Source: Clostridia bacterium (GTDB lineage: Bacteria > Bacillota > Clostridia > Christensenellales > UBA1242). From it: a DNA stretch of 20,089 bases. Under the pieces are notes generated by a model that ran no database searches, was not told the DNA's origin, and saw only the letters and a list, made by a program, of their open reading frames with translations. The DNA lies in assembly GCA_017443885.1 (NCBI GenBank), contig JAFSXW010000079.1:1-20089 (forward strand), written 5' to 3'. Position 1 is the stretch's first letter. The number at the start of each line of letters is the position of its first letter. The translations under genes were made by a program, and so were the position numbers. Positions 1 to 6,662 of this stretch are shown one piece after another.

Positions 1-594
1 GGCGTTCCATACGAAGACTTATACCAACTAGGGTGCGTTGGATTTTTAAAGGCGATAAATAATTTTGATGAAAAATTTGGTGTAAAATTTTCTACTTACG
101 CTGTGCCGATGATAGCAGGTGAAATTAAACGGTTTATGCGAGATGATGGCATTATAAAAGTAAGTAGGGCAATGAAGGCGCTTTCAATAAAAATAAGAAG
201 TTATCTTGAAGAGTTTAGAAAAAAAGGTGAAGAAGAACCAACAATTGATAAAATAGCCACAGAATTTAATGTGGATAAGGAAACAGTTGTGTTTGCTCTA
301 GATAGCGCAAAAGAAACAATTTCAATTTATGAAAAAACAGATGATAAAAGTGAAAATGCTCCAAACTTAATAGATAAAATTATTTGCCTTGATAAAAGTG
401 AAGATGTTATAGAAAATTTTGTTTTAAAAAATGAAATTGACAAACTAGAGCCAAGAGATAAGCAGATTTTAATACTTAGATATTTTAGAGGTAAAACACA
501 AAGTGAAGTGGCAGAAAGTTTAGGAGTAAGTCAGGTTCAAGTGTCAAGAATTGAAGCAAAAATTATTGAAAGCTTAAAAAATAAATTAAAGTAA
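1..594 (+). CDS. sigF: RNA polymerase forespore sigma factor SigF (5' end missing)
   Basis: The reading frame is open from base 1, so the gene starts upstream; 197 residues are visible against about 255 in the Bacillus protein. The first residues match sigma-70 region 2, with the stretch FSTYAVPMIAGEIKRFMRDD at visible residues 30-49, followed by KVSR. The C-terminus is a region 4 helix-turn-helix (LEPRDKQILILRYF, then SEVAESLGVSQVQVSRIE). The RDDG-KVSR form suits SigF better than SigG, which usually has RDNNPIRVSR. The spoVA genes just downstream repeat the Bacillus order spoIIAA-spoIIAB-sigF-spoVA. In known spore formers SigF turns on the early forespore programme and is held by the anti-sigma factor SpoIIAB, whose gene would be expected just off the left edge. 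SigG is the main alternative. Confidence 0.88.
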   Translation, partial: GVPYEDLYQLGCVGFLKAINNFDEKFGVKFSTYAVPMIAGEIKRFMRDDGIIKVSRAMKALSIKIRSYLEEFRKKGEEEPTIDKIATEFNVDKETVVFALDSAKETISIYEKTDDKSENAPNLIDKIICLDKSEDVIENFVLKNEIDKLEPRDKQILILRYFRGKTQSEVAESLGVSQVQVSRIEAKIIESLKNKLK

Positions 595-610
595 ATTTAA
601 TAAAAATTAT

Positions 611-640
611 AAAAAAATGGCAAATTTTTGCCATTTTTTC
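611..640. terminator. Rho-independent terminator, usable from both strands
   Basis: The stem is TGGCAA (618-623) with TTGCCA (628-633), extended by six A:T pairs on the outside (612-617 with 634-639), so it has T runs in both directions. It ends the sigF transcript and also lies just past the stop codon of the convergent lipoprotein gene. Confidence 0.85.
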
Positions 641-673
641 GTGTTTTTTATATAAGTTTTGCGTTTTTTATTT

Positions 674-2416
674 TTAGCCAACTCTTTTGGGCACATACTC
701 CTGTTTTAGTTTTTGTGTGCTTTTATTTAACATATTAAGATTATTATTTAAAATTTTGTCATTAGAGTTGTAAATGATATCGCTATTTTTTTCTTCACTA
801 ATTTTGTTTGATAATTGTTCTTGATCGTTGCTAGAAACAAGCCCTGTTAGAATGTTTGGAATTGGGGCGTTGTTTCCAACTATTCCATCGCCAATAATAT
901 TTTCATTATTATTCATTCCTATATCATTATTAAAATAGCTTGGATTGTTTAAATTATAAGGGTAATTAATTCCATTATCAAAATTAGGAATCATATAGCC
1001 ATTTCCATAATTGCTATTAAAGTTTCCATAATATTGAGTAGGGAAATTCTCATAGTTTGGTGCAAATGGTGTGCCTTGGTTCATATAGCCATATGGCATT
1101 GCAAATGGTGCATAAAAATTCTGATATGCGTATGGATTCATATTGTTATAATTTCCATTGAATCCATTATATCCATAATTATAATTAATACCACCATTAT
1201 ATCCGTTAGTGGCATAAGGGGTGTATCTCATGCCGTTTACTCCCATATTATATGGGTTATTCATTGCGTAATTGGGAGAACCCGACCAAAAGTTAAACTC
1301 TCCGTAAGGTGCTGAGGGTGTTCCATTAATTGAAGTGTTTTCCGTTAGTGTTAAATCATCGCTATCAGTGCCAGAAGTGCTAGCAGTTTTTCCACTATCA
1401 CTATTTTTAATGATATCCGCAATATTATATGTTGCAACAATTGCCGATTCAAGTTTTGCGCACCTTGTGTTTAGGGTTTCAGTTGCTCTAATAATATGAC
1501 TATTGGCCAAACTAATGTTTTCACTATTTTCAGCAAGTTCACTTGCTTCATTAATATGGTTTTTCACGCTACCAATATTAGCCTTTAAATATGCGGTAGA
1601 CTCTTTAATTATGTTTGCATATGAATTAATACTTTTTATATCTTCGCTAGATAGGTTAATGCTTCCATTGTATAAGTCGCTAATGTAAAGCATTATAACT
1701 GAGCGAATGTTCACTAAATCTGCTATTAAATTCTCAATTCTTTTAGAGCTTGCTTCAAGTGAAGTGTAAATATCTCCATAAGTGGTGTCTGTTTCAGTTG
1801 GAAGTGTGTGAGAGATTGCTATATCATTTGCGTAATTATCAATGGTGTTGGGGGATATATTTTCACTATTGATTACATTTTTTTCTCCATAATTATTTAT
1901 GTTATTTTCTGCATTTTCACTTTTATATTGTAAAAATAATTCATTATTATTTAATTTGTTATTTAAAATTGCAGAATTTAAACCACTATCATCACTTTCT
2001 AAATCTTTGTTTTGTGAATCGCTATCATTTGGATTATTACTTTGCGTATCGTCTAAAATATCATCATTTTCTTTTAAAATAATGCTATTTTGTTTATTAC
2101 TATCTGCTATGGCATCTTGATTTTCAATATTTGGATTATCGCTATCATCTTTACAAGTGCCTTCATTTTCATTTAGTTTTAAAATTAAGTCTGTGCTAGT
2201 GCGTGCAACCTTGTTTATGTTTTTATTCAAATTATTTGTGATGACATTAACGCTGGTGAGCATATTAGAATCGAGCAAGTCTAAATTGCCAACTGAATAA
2301 ATAAGGCTTGATATTGTGCTATCTAAATTTCTTGCAAGCGTTTTATTTGTTTGAGTGCATCCAATAAAGAAAAAAATTGGAAGAAGTAAGTAAGGAATAA
2401 TATATAGTTTTTTCAT
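674..2416 (-). CDS. Asn/Tyr-rich lipoprotein of unknown function in the sporulation locus
   Basis: I do not recognise the family. The first 20 residues are a lipoprotein signal peptide: MKK, a hydrophobic stretch, then FFIGC with the lipid-accepting Cys at 20. Four zones follow. Residues 25-80 look helical. Residues 85-205 are acidic, low-complexity, rich in Asn, Asp and Ser. Residues 212-340 look mostly helical, with an SSKRIENLIADLVNIRSVI run, possibly coiled. Residues 370-500 are rich in Tyr, Asn, Gly, Pro and Phe, with loose NGYNGG / YNYGYNGFNGNYNN repeats, like some spore coat or prion-like segments. The basic C-terminus ends PKRVG. The start is well set by GGAG about 8 bases upstream of ATG. 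It lies on the opposite strand between sigF and spoVAC, where other spore formers have spoVAA/spoVAB, so a role on the spore or forespore membrane surface is a reasonable inference only. Confidence 0.8.
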   Translation of the reverse strand: MKKLYIIPYLLLPIFFFIGCTQTNKTLARNLDSTISSLIYSVGNLDLLDSNMLTSVNVITNNLNKNINKVARTSTDLILKLNENEGTCKDDSDNPNIENQDAIADSNKQNSIILKENDDILDDTQSNNPNDSDSQNKDLESDDSGLNSAILNNKLNNNELFLQYKSENAENNINNYGEKNVINSENISPNTIDNYANDIAISHTLPTETDTTYGDIYTSLEASSKRIENLIADLVNIRSVIMLYISDLYNGSINLSSEDIKSINSYANIIKESTAYLKANIGSVKNHINEASELAENSENISLANSHIIRATETLNTRCAKLESAIVATYNIADIIKNSDSGKTASTSGTDSDDLTLTENTSINGTPSAPYGEFNFWSGSPNYAMNNPYNMGVNGMRYTPYATNGYNGGINYNYGYNGFNGNYNNMNPYAYQNFYAPFAMPYGYMNQGTPFAPNYENFPTQYYGNFNSNYGNGYMIPNFDNGINYPYNLNNPSYFNNDIGMNNNENIIGDGIVGNNAPIPNILTGLVSSNDQEQLSNKISEEKNSDIIYNSNDKILNNNLNMLNKSTQKLKQEYVPKRVG

Positions 2417-2466
2417 AAAATCTCCTTTTGTGTTAGTTTAAGAAAAATTTTTAAAATTATTTATTT

Positions 2467-2494
2467 TGAATAAAAATTTTTTAATGGCTAACTA
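2467..2494 (+). promoter_or_regulatory. Weak candidate SigG/SigF-type promoter for spoVAC
   Basis: TGAATA (2467-2472) matches the -35 of SigG promoters. CTAACTA (2488-2494) matches 5 of 7 bases of the SigG -10 CATACTA, but the 15-base spacer is two or three short. The 98-base gap 2417-2514 must hold promoters for both divergent genes. Read this as a hint only. Confidence 0.25.
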
Positions 2495-2514
2495 TTTTCA
2501 GTATAGGGGCTATT

Positions 2515-2961
2515 ATGAATAAAAAATTAAGAAACGAAAATTATATTAGGTATGTTGAAAGAAAATCTCCCAAATCGAGCTGGTTTAAATCTTTATTTCA
2601 TGCTTTTTTAGTTGGTGGCGCTATATGTGTGTTTGGGCAGATGGTAAGCGATATTTTAAAATCTTATTTTCCGTTAATGGATTTGCTAACTATTGGAGCG
2701 TGGGCAAGCGTTAGTATTATAGTTATAACCATAATTTTAACTGGGCTTGGAGTATTTGATAGGATTGCTCGTTTTGGTGGCGCTGGAACAGTTGTTCCAA
2801 TTTCTGGCTTTGCAAATTCAATCGCTTCATGTGCTATTGAATTTAAAAAAGAGGGGCTAGTTTTTGGGCTTGGGGCAAAAATGTTTTATATTGCGGGACC
2901 TGTTATCGCCAATGGTGTTTTATTCTCTTTAATAGTTGGTTTGATATCTTTAATTTTTTAA
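2515..2961 (+). CDS. spoVAC: Stage V sporulation protein AC (SpoVAC)
   Basis: This 148-residue membrane protein has the length of Bacillus SpoVAC (about 150). A basic N-terminal tail of about 25 residues precedes hydrophobic segments near 28-50, 57-80 and 120-147. The family signature is GGAGTVVPISGFANSIA at about residues 91-107, shared in form with the SpoVAE paralogue downstream. SpoVAC sits in the inner forespore membrane, has been described as a mechanosensitive channel, and helps move calcium-dipicolinate into the spore during sporulation and out at germination. The ATG at 2515 is preceded by a modest AGGGG site. An 87-base gap separates it from spoVAD, unusually wide for this cluster. 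Confidence 0.95.
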   Translation: MNKKLRNENYIRYVERKSPKSSWFKSLFHAFLVGGAICVFGQMVSDILKSYFPLMDLLTIGAWASVSIIVITIILTGLGVFDRIARFGGAGTVVPISGFANSIASCAIEFKKEGLVFGLGAKMFYIAGPVIANGVLFSLIVGLISLIF

Positions 2962-2980
2962 AACAATAAAAACGCAAAAT

Positions 2981-3012
2981 GTATAAATATTTTTATAAAA
3001 AGTGGCAAAAAA
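2981..3012 (+). promoter_or_regulatory. Possible SigF-like promoter upstream of spoVAD
   Basis: GTATA (2981-2985) resembles the SigF -35 GYWTA, and GGCAAAAAA (3004-3012) resembles the SigF -10 GGNRANAHT. The 18-base spacer is a little long and the end of the -10 is off-consensus. AT-rich sequence makes chance matches likely. Confidence 0.18.
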
Positions 3013-3054
3013 CTTGAAAATATTGTATGTTTTTTAATTTTTAAAGGGGTGTTT

Positions 3055-4059
3055 ATGAATAAAAAAATTGGTAAATCAACTTATGAACTAGAGCATCCTG
3101 TTTCAATAATTGCTAGTGGTGCTTATGTTGGAAGCAAGGAAGGTTGTGGGCCATTTAGTGATTATTTTAACAATGTTGCAATAGATGACACACTTGGCGA
3201 AAAGAGTTTTGAAAAGGCAGAACGAAAATTTTTTGAAATGTCTTTAAAAGAAACGCTTTTTTCTGCTCGACTAAAAATTAGTGATTTAGATTATATAGTT
3301 GGGGGAGATATTTTAAATCAACTTGTGAGTGTTAATTACACGGCTCGAGATTACTCATTAGCCTTAGTTGGGCTTTATGGTGCATGCTCTACTATGAGTG
3401 AATCACTAGCTGTTGCTAGCATTATGGTTTCTTCTGGAGTTGGGGATATTGTTGCTTGCCTTACTGGAAGCCATTTTTCTGCGGCAGAAAGACAATATAG
3501 GAATCCTCTTGAATTTGGCAATCAAAGGCAAACATATTCGCAATGGACTGCAACTGGTGCTGGATGCAGTGTAATTGCAAAAAATGGCGATGGCCCAAAA
3601 ATAACTCGTGTTTGTTTTGGTAAAGTTACAGATTTTGGAATTAGTGATATTGCCAATATGGGAGCTGCAATGGCTCCTGCGGCATTTGAAACTTTAAAAT
3701 CGTTTTTTATAGATACAAAAACGACTCCTGATGATTATGATTTAATAGCAACTGGAGATTTGGGAAAACTTGGGGCAGATATTTTAAGAGATTTGCTTAA
3801 AAAAGAAAAAATTACTTTAGGTTCTAATTATATGGATTGTGGACACTCGCTTTTTCGTGAGGAACAAAAAACCTTTCAGGGCGGAAGTGGTGCTGGGTGT
3901 TCTGCAGTGGTGTTTAACACCTATATTATGGAAAAATTGAAGAACAAAGAATTTAAAAAAGTGTTGCTTGTGGCAACGGGGGCTCTTATGAGCACAACTT
4001 TAAACCAACAAGGTGAAACTATTCCTTGCATTGCTCATTTAGTTCAAATAGAAAACTAG
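3055..4059 (+). CDS. spoVAD: Stage V sporulation protein AD (SpoVAD), dipicolinate-binding
   Basis: This 334-residue protein belongs to the SpoVAD family, which has a thiolase/ketosynthase-like fold and in Bacillus binds dipicolinic acid directly as the soluble plug of the SpoVA channel. Visible marks are GACSTMSES at residues 109-117, where thiolases have their active Cys loop, a YMDCGHSLF stretch, and the conserved GGSGAGCSA near the C-terminus. Length matches Bacillus SpoVAD (338). The start is ATG 3055: AAAGGGG at 3043-3049 sits 5 bases before it, whereas an in-frame GTG at 3049 overlaps that ribosome site and is unlikely. The neighbours spoVAC and spoVAE encode the membrane subunits that SpoVAD contacts. 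Confidence 0.96.
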   Translation: MNKKIGKSTYELEHPVSIIASGAYVGSKEGCGPFSDYFNNVAIDDTLGEKSFEKAERKFFEMSLKETLFSARLKISDLDYIVGGDILNQLVSVNYTARDYSLALVGLYGACSTMSESLAVASIMVSSGVGDIVACLTGSHFSAAERQYRNPLEFGNQRQTYSQWTATGAGCSVIAKNGDGPKITRVCFGKVTDFGISDIANMGAAMAPAAFETLKSFFIDTKTTPDDYDLIATGDLGKLGADILRDLLKKEKITLGSNYMDCGHSLFREEQKTFQGGSGAGCSAVVFNTYIMEKLKNKEFKKVLLVATGALMSTTLNQQGETIPCIAHLVQIEN

Positions 4060-4114
4060 AATTATTTTTAAGCAAAAGTTTAAAGTTTAATGCAAAAATA
4101 AACATCTAAATTTA

Positions 4115-4148
4115 AAAGTTGAACTTTATGTAATATTTAGCGAATAAT
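4115..4148 (+). promoter_or_regulatory. Palindrome and possible promoter upstream of spoVAE
   Basis: AAAGTT-G-AACTTT (4115-4127) is a perfect 13-base palindrome. The TTGAAC inside it (4119-4124) could act as a -35 for AATAAT (4143-4148) at an 18-base spacer, so the palindrome may be an operator overlapping a sigma-A-type promoter. A related AAAGTTTAAAGTTTAA lies at 4075-4090. Known SpoVA genes are SigG-driven, so this is speculative. Confidence 0.2.
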
Positions 4149-4205
4149 AAAAAAAAGAAAAAATATATATAAATTTTAGCCAAAATGTTAAAGGAGAAAT
4201 AAAAA

Positions 4206-4580
4206 ATGATTACATCACTTCTTATGTATTTAAAAGTGCTTTTAGTGGGTGGCACAATTTGTATGATAGGAGAAATTATAATTATAACAACAAAACTTAC
4301 ACCTGCAAGAATATTAGTTGTGTTTTTGATGATAGGGGCTGTTTTAGGTGGTTTTAATGTTTACCAATATATAATAGAGTGGGCTGGTGCGGGCGCAACT
4401 ATTCCAATAACTGGGTTTGGTGCAGGGCTTGCAAGAGGGGCTATTATTGGTGCTAAAACCAATGGACTTTTTGGTGCATTAGGGGGTGGGCTTATTGCAA
4501 CAAGCGTTGGAATTGCAGTGTCTATAGGGCTTAGTTATTTAATTGCATTTTTCACAAATAGCAAAACTAAAAAGAACTAG
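4206..4580 (+). CDS. spoVAE: Stage V sporulation protein AE (SpoVAE/SpoVAEb type)
   Basis: This 124-residue, almost wholly hydrophobic protein matches the SpoVAEb form. Membrane segments lie near residues 5-30, 33-58 and 85-116, and the tail is basic (NSKTKKN). The signature GAGATIPITGFGAGLARGAI at about 61-80 parallels the GGAGTVVPISGF motif of SpoVAC, as expected for related subunits; in Bacillus the two are thought to form the dipicolinate channel pore together. AAAGGAG at 4191-4197 gives a clear start at ATG 4206. The 146-base gap after spoVAD suggests separate control. spoVAEa and spoVAF are not present in this cluster. Confidence 0.94.
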   Translation: MITSLLMYLKVLLVGGTICMIGEIIIITTKLTPARILVVFLMIGAVLGGFNVYQYIIEWAGAGATIPITGFGAGLARGAIIGAKTNGLFGALGGGLIATSVGIAVSIGLSYLIAFFTNSKTKKN

Positions 4581-4790
4581 TTAATTTTATGTATTAAAAT
4601 AAACGATAAGAAATAATGTTTTTAAGCTAGTATCAAATACAACTGCATAAAAACCTAGCAGTATTTAGCAAAAAGATAAAAATATCAAAAATAGATTTTT
4701 CCAAATTATAAGAAAAATAAATAACAAAGAGCCTATGGTTTTATAAGGGCTCTTTGTTTTATTTTTAATCGATTTTTAATATAATTTTGT
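4581..4790 (+). other. Intergenic region between spoVAE and yunB
   Basis: These 210 bases contain no supportable reading frame. The 5' two-thirds are AT-rich, with only a weak fold (GCTAG 4626-4630 with CTAGC 4655-4659 across a long loop). The terminator at 4723-4766 ends the spoVA transcript. A TATAAT lies at 4780-4785, only 5 bases before the yunB ATG. Confidence 0.6.
4723..4766 (+). terminator. Rho-independent terminator after spoVAE
   Basis: A perfect 11-base stem, AACAAAGAGCC (4723-4733) with GGCTCTTTGTT (4748-4758), encloses a 14-base loop and is followed by a T-rich tract. It separates the spoVA genes from yunB. Confidence 0.9.
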
Positions 4791-5471
4791 ATGAAGAAAA
4801 AAAGTGCAACCTTTAAAGTGGTAAATTTGAATAAACGAAAAACTGCTTTAAAAGGAATTATTGTGTTTTTGGCAATATTTATTACATTATCGCTTTATAT
4901 GCACTTTATTGCAACGCCACTAATAATAAAATCGGCTGAAGCGCAAATAAAGGTTTATGCAGATAGGGCTGTGATAAGTGCTGTTAGTGATGCCATGAAC
5001 AGAAATATTACTTACGACGATTTAATTCATATAGTAACTGATTCTTCTGGGAAAATTAGTATGATACAGGCTAATTCTATTCAAATAAACACACTTAGTA
5101 AAATAATTGGCAAAAATGCTATTGATAATTTAAATTTAAAATCAAAACTCGCCGTTTTAGTTTCTATTGGTGCGTTTACAGGAGTTCCAGCGTTATCGGG
5201 CATTGGGCCAAAAATTCCTTTTAATATTCAGCCTTATGGAGATGCAAACTGTGTGTTTGAAAGTAAGTTTTTGCAGGCAGGCATAAACCAAACACAGCAT
5301 AAAATCTATTTAAATGTTAATTGTGAAATTAGTGCCGTGTTGCCATTTAAAAAAATAGTTGTGAATTCTTCCAGTGATGTTTTGATTTGTGAAAGCGTTA
5401 TAATTGGCGATATTCCAAGCACCTATTTAAGATCTTCAAACCTAACAGATATGCTTGCACTAGTTCCATAA
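4791..5471 (+). CDS. yunB: Sporulation protein YunB
   Basis: This 226-residue protein has one N-terminal membrane segment (about residues 20-42) and an extracytoplasmic domain. It matches YunB across its length: a helix with AEAQIKVYADRAVISAVSDA, the ITYDDLIHIVTDSSGKISMI block, a short apolar segment ending ALSGIGPKIPF, and SKFLQAGINQTQHKIYLNV. In Bacillus YunB is made under SigE in the mother cell; its biochemical role is unknown, so this is a family assignment. It is somewhat shorter than Bacillus YunB (about 254). The start is uncertain. ATG 4791 has no Shine-Dalgarno site and an in-frame TAA lies at 4782-4784. A TTG at 4827 follows AAAGTGG, which could serve as a ribosome site and would remove 12 residues. 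Confidence 0.9.
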   Translation: MKKKSATFKVVNLNKRKTALKGIIVFLAIFITLSLYMHFIATPLIIKSAEAQIKVYADRAVISAVSDAMNRNITYDDLIHIVTDSSGKISMIQANSIQINTLSKIIGKNAIDNLNLKSKLAVLVSIGAFTGVPALSGIGPKIPFNIQPYGDANCVFESKFLQAGINQTQHKIYLNVNCEISAVLPFKKIVVNSSSDVLICESVIIGDIPSTYLRSSNLTDMLALVP

Positions 5472-5480
5472 GTAAAACAC

Positions 5481-5509
5481 TTGAAAATTTAATTTTGGTG
5501 TGTTAAAAT
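5481..5509 (+). promoter_or_regulatory. Sigma-A-type promoter of the nifS-thiI operon
   Basis: TTGAAA (5481-5486) and TAAAAT (5504-5509) are separated by exactly 17 bases. The -10 covers the upstream ATG at 5508, which helps decide the start of the next gene. Confidence 0.65.
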
Positions 5510-5525
5510 GCTGTGTGGTGAAATT

Positions 5526-6650
5526 ATGATAAATTTAGATAACGCAAGCACAACAAAACCATATAATGAAGTTGTAAATGAAATTGCTTTAAGTTTAACT
5601 GAAGATTATTTAAACATGGGAGCAAAATATTCACAGGCAAAAATTATAGAGAAAAAAACAAATTTAATAAGAACCAACTTTTTAAAAGCTATTAATGCAA
5701 AGGATGGCGATATTATTTTTTGCCCAAGTGCAACAAGTGCAAACAACTTAATTTTAAGAAGTATTAATATTAAAAATGGTGGCAGAATTTTAATTTCAGA
5801 AGGCGAACATTCTTCTGTTTATGAAACTAGTAAAGAACTTATAAGGCAAGGCGCAAAACTAGATTATATTCCACTAACTAAAAATGGGCAAGTAGATATA
5901 GAAAAATTTAAAACAATGCTTTCAGAAGATGTGTGTTTTGTGTCTACAATATTGGTGTCTAATGAAACTGGAGCAATTAATAATTTAAAAGAAATTGTAA
6001 AAATTGCAAAACAAATAAATCCTAAATGTTTGGTGCATACTGATGCGGTGCAGGCACTAGGAAAAATTAAAATAGATGCTCAGGATTTGGGTGTGGATTT
6101 TATAACCATTTCTGCACATAAAATATATGGCCCAAAAGGTATTGGTGCATTATATGCTAAAAATATAGAATTTTTAAAACCTCTTATTTTTGGTGGCGGG
6201 CAAGAATATAATCTTGTTTCTGGAACAGAAAATTTTGCTTATATTTCAGGGTTTAACACTGCTTTAAAACTCACCACACTTAAACAAGAAGAAAACTATA
6301 AAATAGTTAAAAGCTATAAAGAAGAATTTTTATCGGCACTAAATGCCTATAAAGTGAATTATATTATCAATTCTCCAGAAGAAAACTGCTCGCCATATAT
6401 TTTAAATTTAAGTTTTAAAAATGTAAGGGGAGAGGTGCTTCTTCACGCTTTAAGCCAAATGGATATTCTAATTGCAAATGGCTCGGCTTGTTCATCTAAA
6501 AAAAGGGGCAATAGAGTGCTTGAAGCGATGGGTAAAAATAAAGATGAAATTGATGGTGCGGTGCGAATTTCGTTTAGTCCGTATGAAAAATACGATTTTA
6601 ATTATATTGCATCGTGCTTTTATAATGTAATTGAACAAATTAAATATTAA
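5526..6650 (+). CDS. Cysteine desulfurase (NifS/IscS family), sulfur donor for ThiI
   Basis: This 374-residue PLP enzyme moves sulfur from L-cysteine onto its own active-site Cys as a persulfide, leaving alanine. Visible marks are the N-terminal MINLDNASTT, HTDAVQALGKI, the PLP-binding Lys 199 in SAHKIYGPKG, and the catalytic Cys 322 in ANGSACSSKK. The start is taken as ATG 5526 because the family begins M-x-x-LDNAATT and because the longer ATG at 5508 overlaps the promoter -10. thiI follows after 12 bases in the same operon, the arrangement of Bacillus nifZ-thiI, so a role as dedicated ThiI donor is likely. There is no iscU or scaffold gene nearby to suggest iron-sulfur assembly. Confidence 0.93.
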   Translation: MINLDNASTTKPYNEVVNEIALSLTEDYLNMGAKYSQAKIIEKKTNLIRTNFLKAINAKDGDIIFCPSATSANNLILRSINIKNGGRILISEGEHSSVYETSKELIRQGAKLDYIPLTKNGQVDIEKFKTMLSEDVCFVSTILVSNETGAINNLKEIVKIAKQINPKCLVHTDAVQALGKIKIDAQDLGVDFITISAHKIYGPKGIGALYAKNIEFLKPLIFGGGQEYNLVSGTENFAYISGFNTALKLTTLKQEENYKIVKSYKEEFLSALNAYKVNYIINSPEENCSPYILNLSFKNVRGEVLLHALSQMDILIANGSACSSKKRGNRVLEAMGKNKDEIDGAVRISFSPYEKYDFNYIASCFYNVIEQIKY

Positions 6651-6662
6651 GGAAAAATACAA

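Noticed and set aside
380..520. Possible break in sigF caused by the low-similarity stretch before region 4
   Set aside because: The frame is continuous and region 4 is intact; region 3 is normally variable in forespore sigma factors.
1034..1315. Forward reading frame of 93 codons with Ile/Val/Ser/Cys-rich translation, plus others at 1503-1688 and 1899-2120
   Set aside because: They are antisense to the Asn/Tyr-rich lipoprotein gene and arise from its biased codons (AAT, TAT); none has a ribosome site or recognisable domain.
3049..3054. GTG start for spoVAD two codons upstream
   Set aside because: It overlaps the AAAGGGG ribosome site that serves ATG 3055.
4621..4670. GCTAG...CTAGC imperfect fold in the spoVAE-yunB gap as a small RNA or riboswitch
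   Set aside because: The 5-base stem with a long loop is too weak, and there is no conserved riboswitch core that I recognise.
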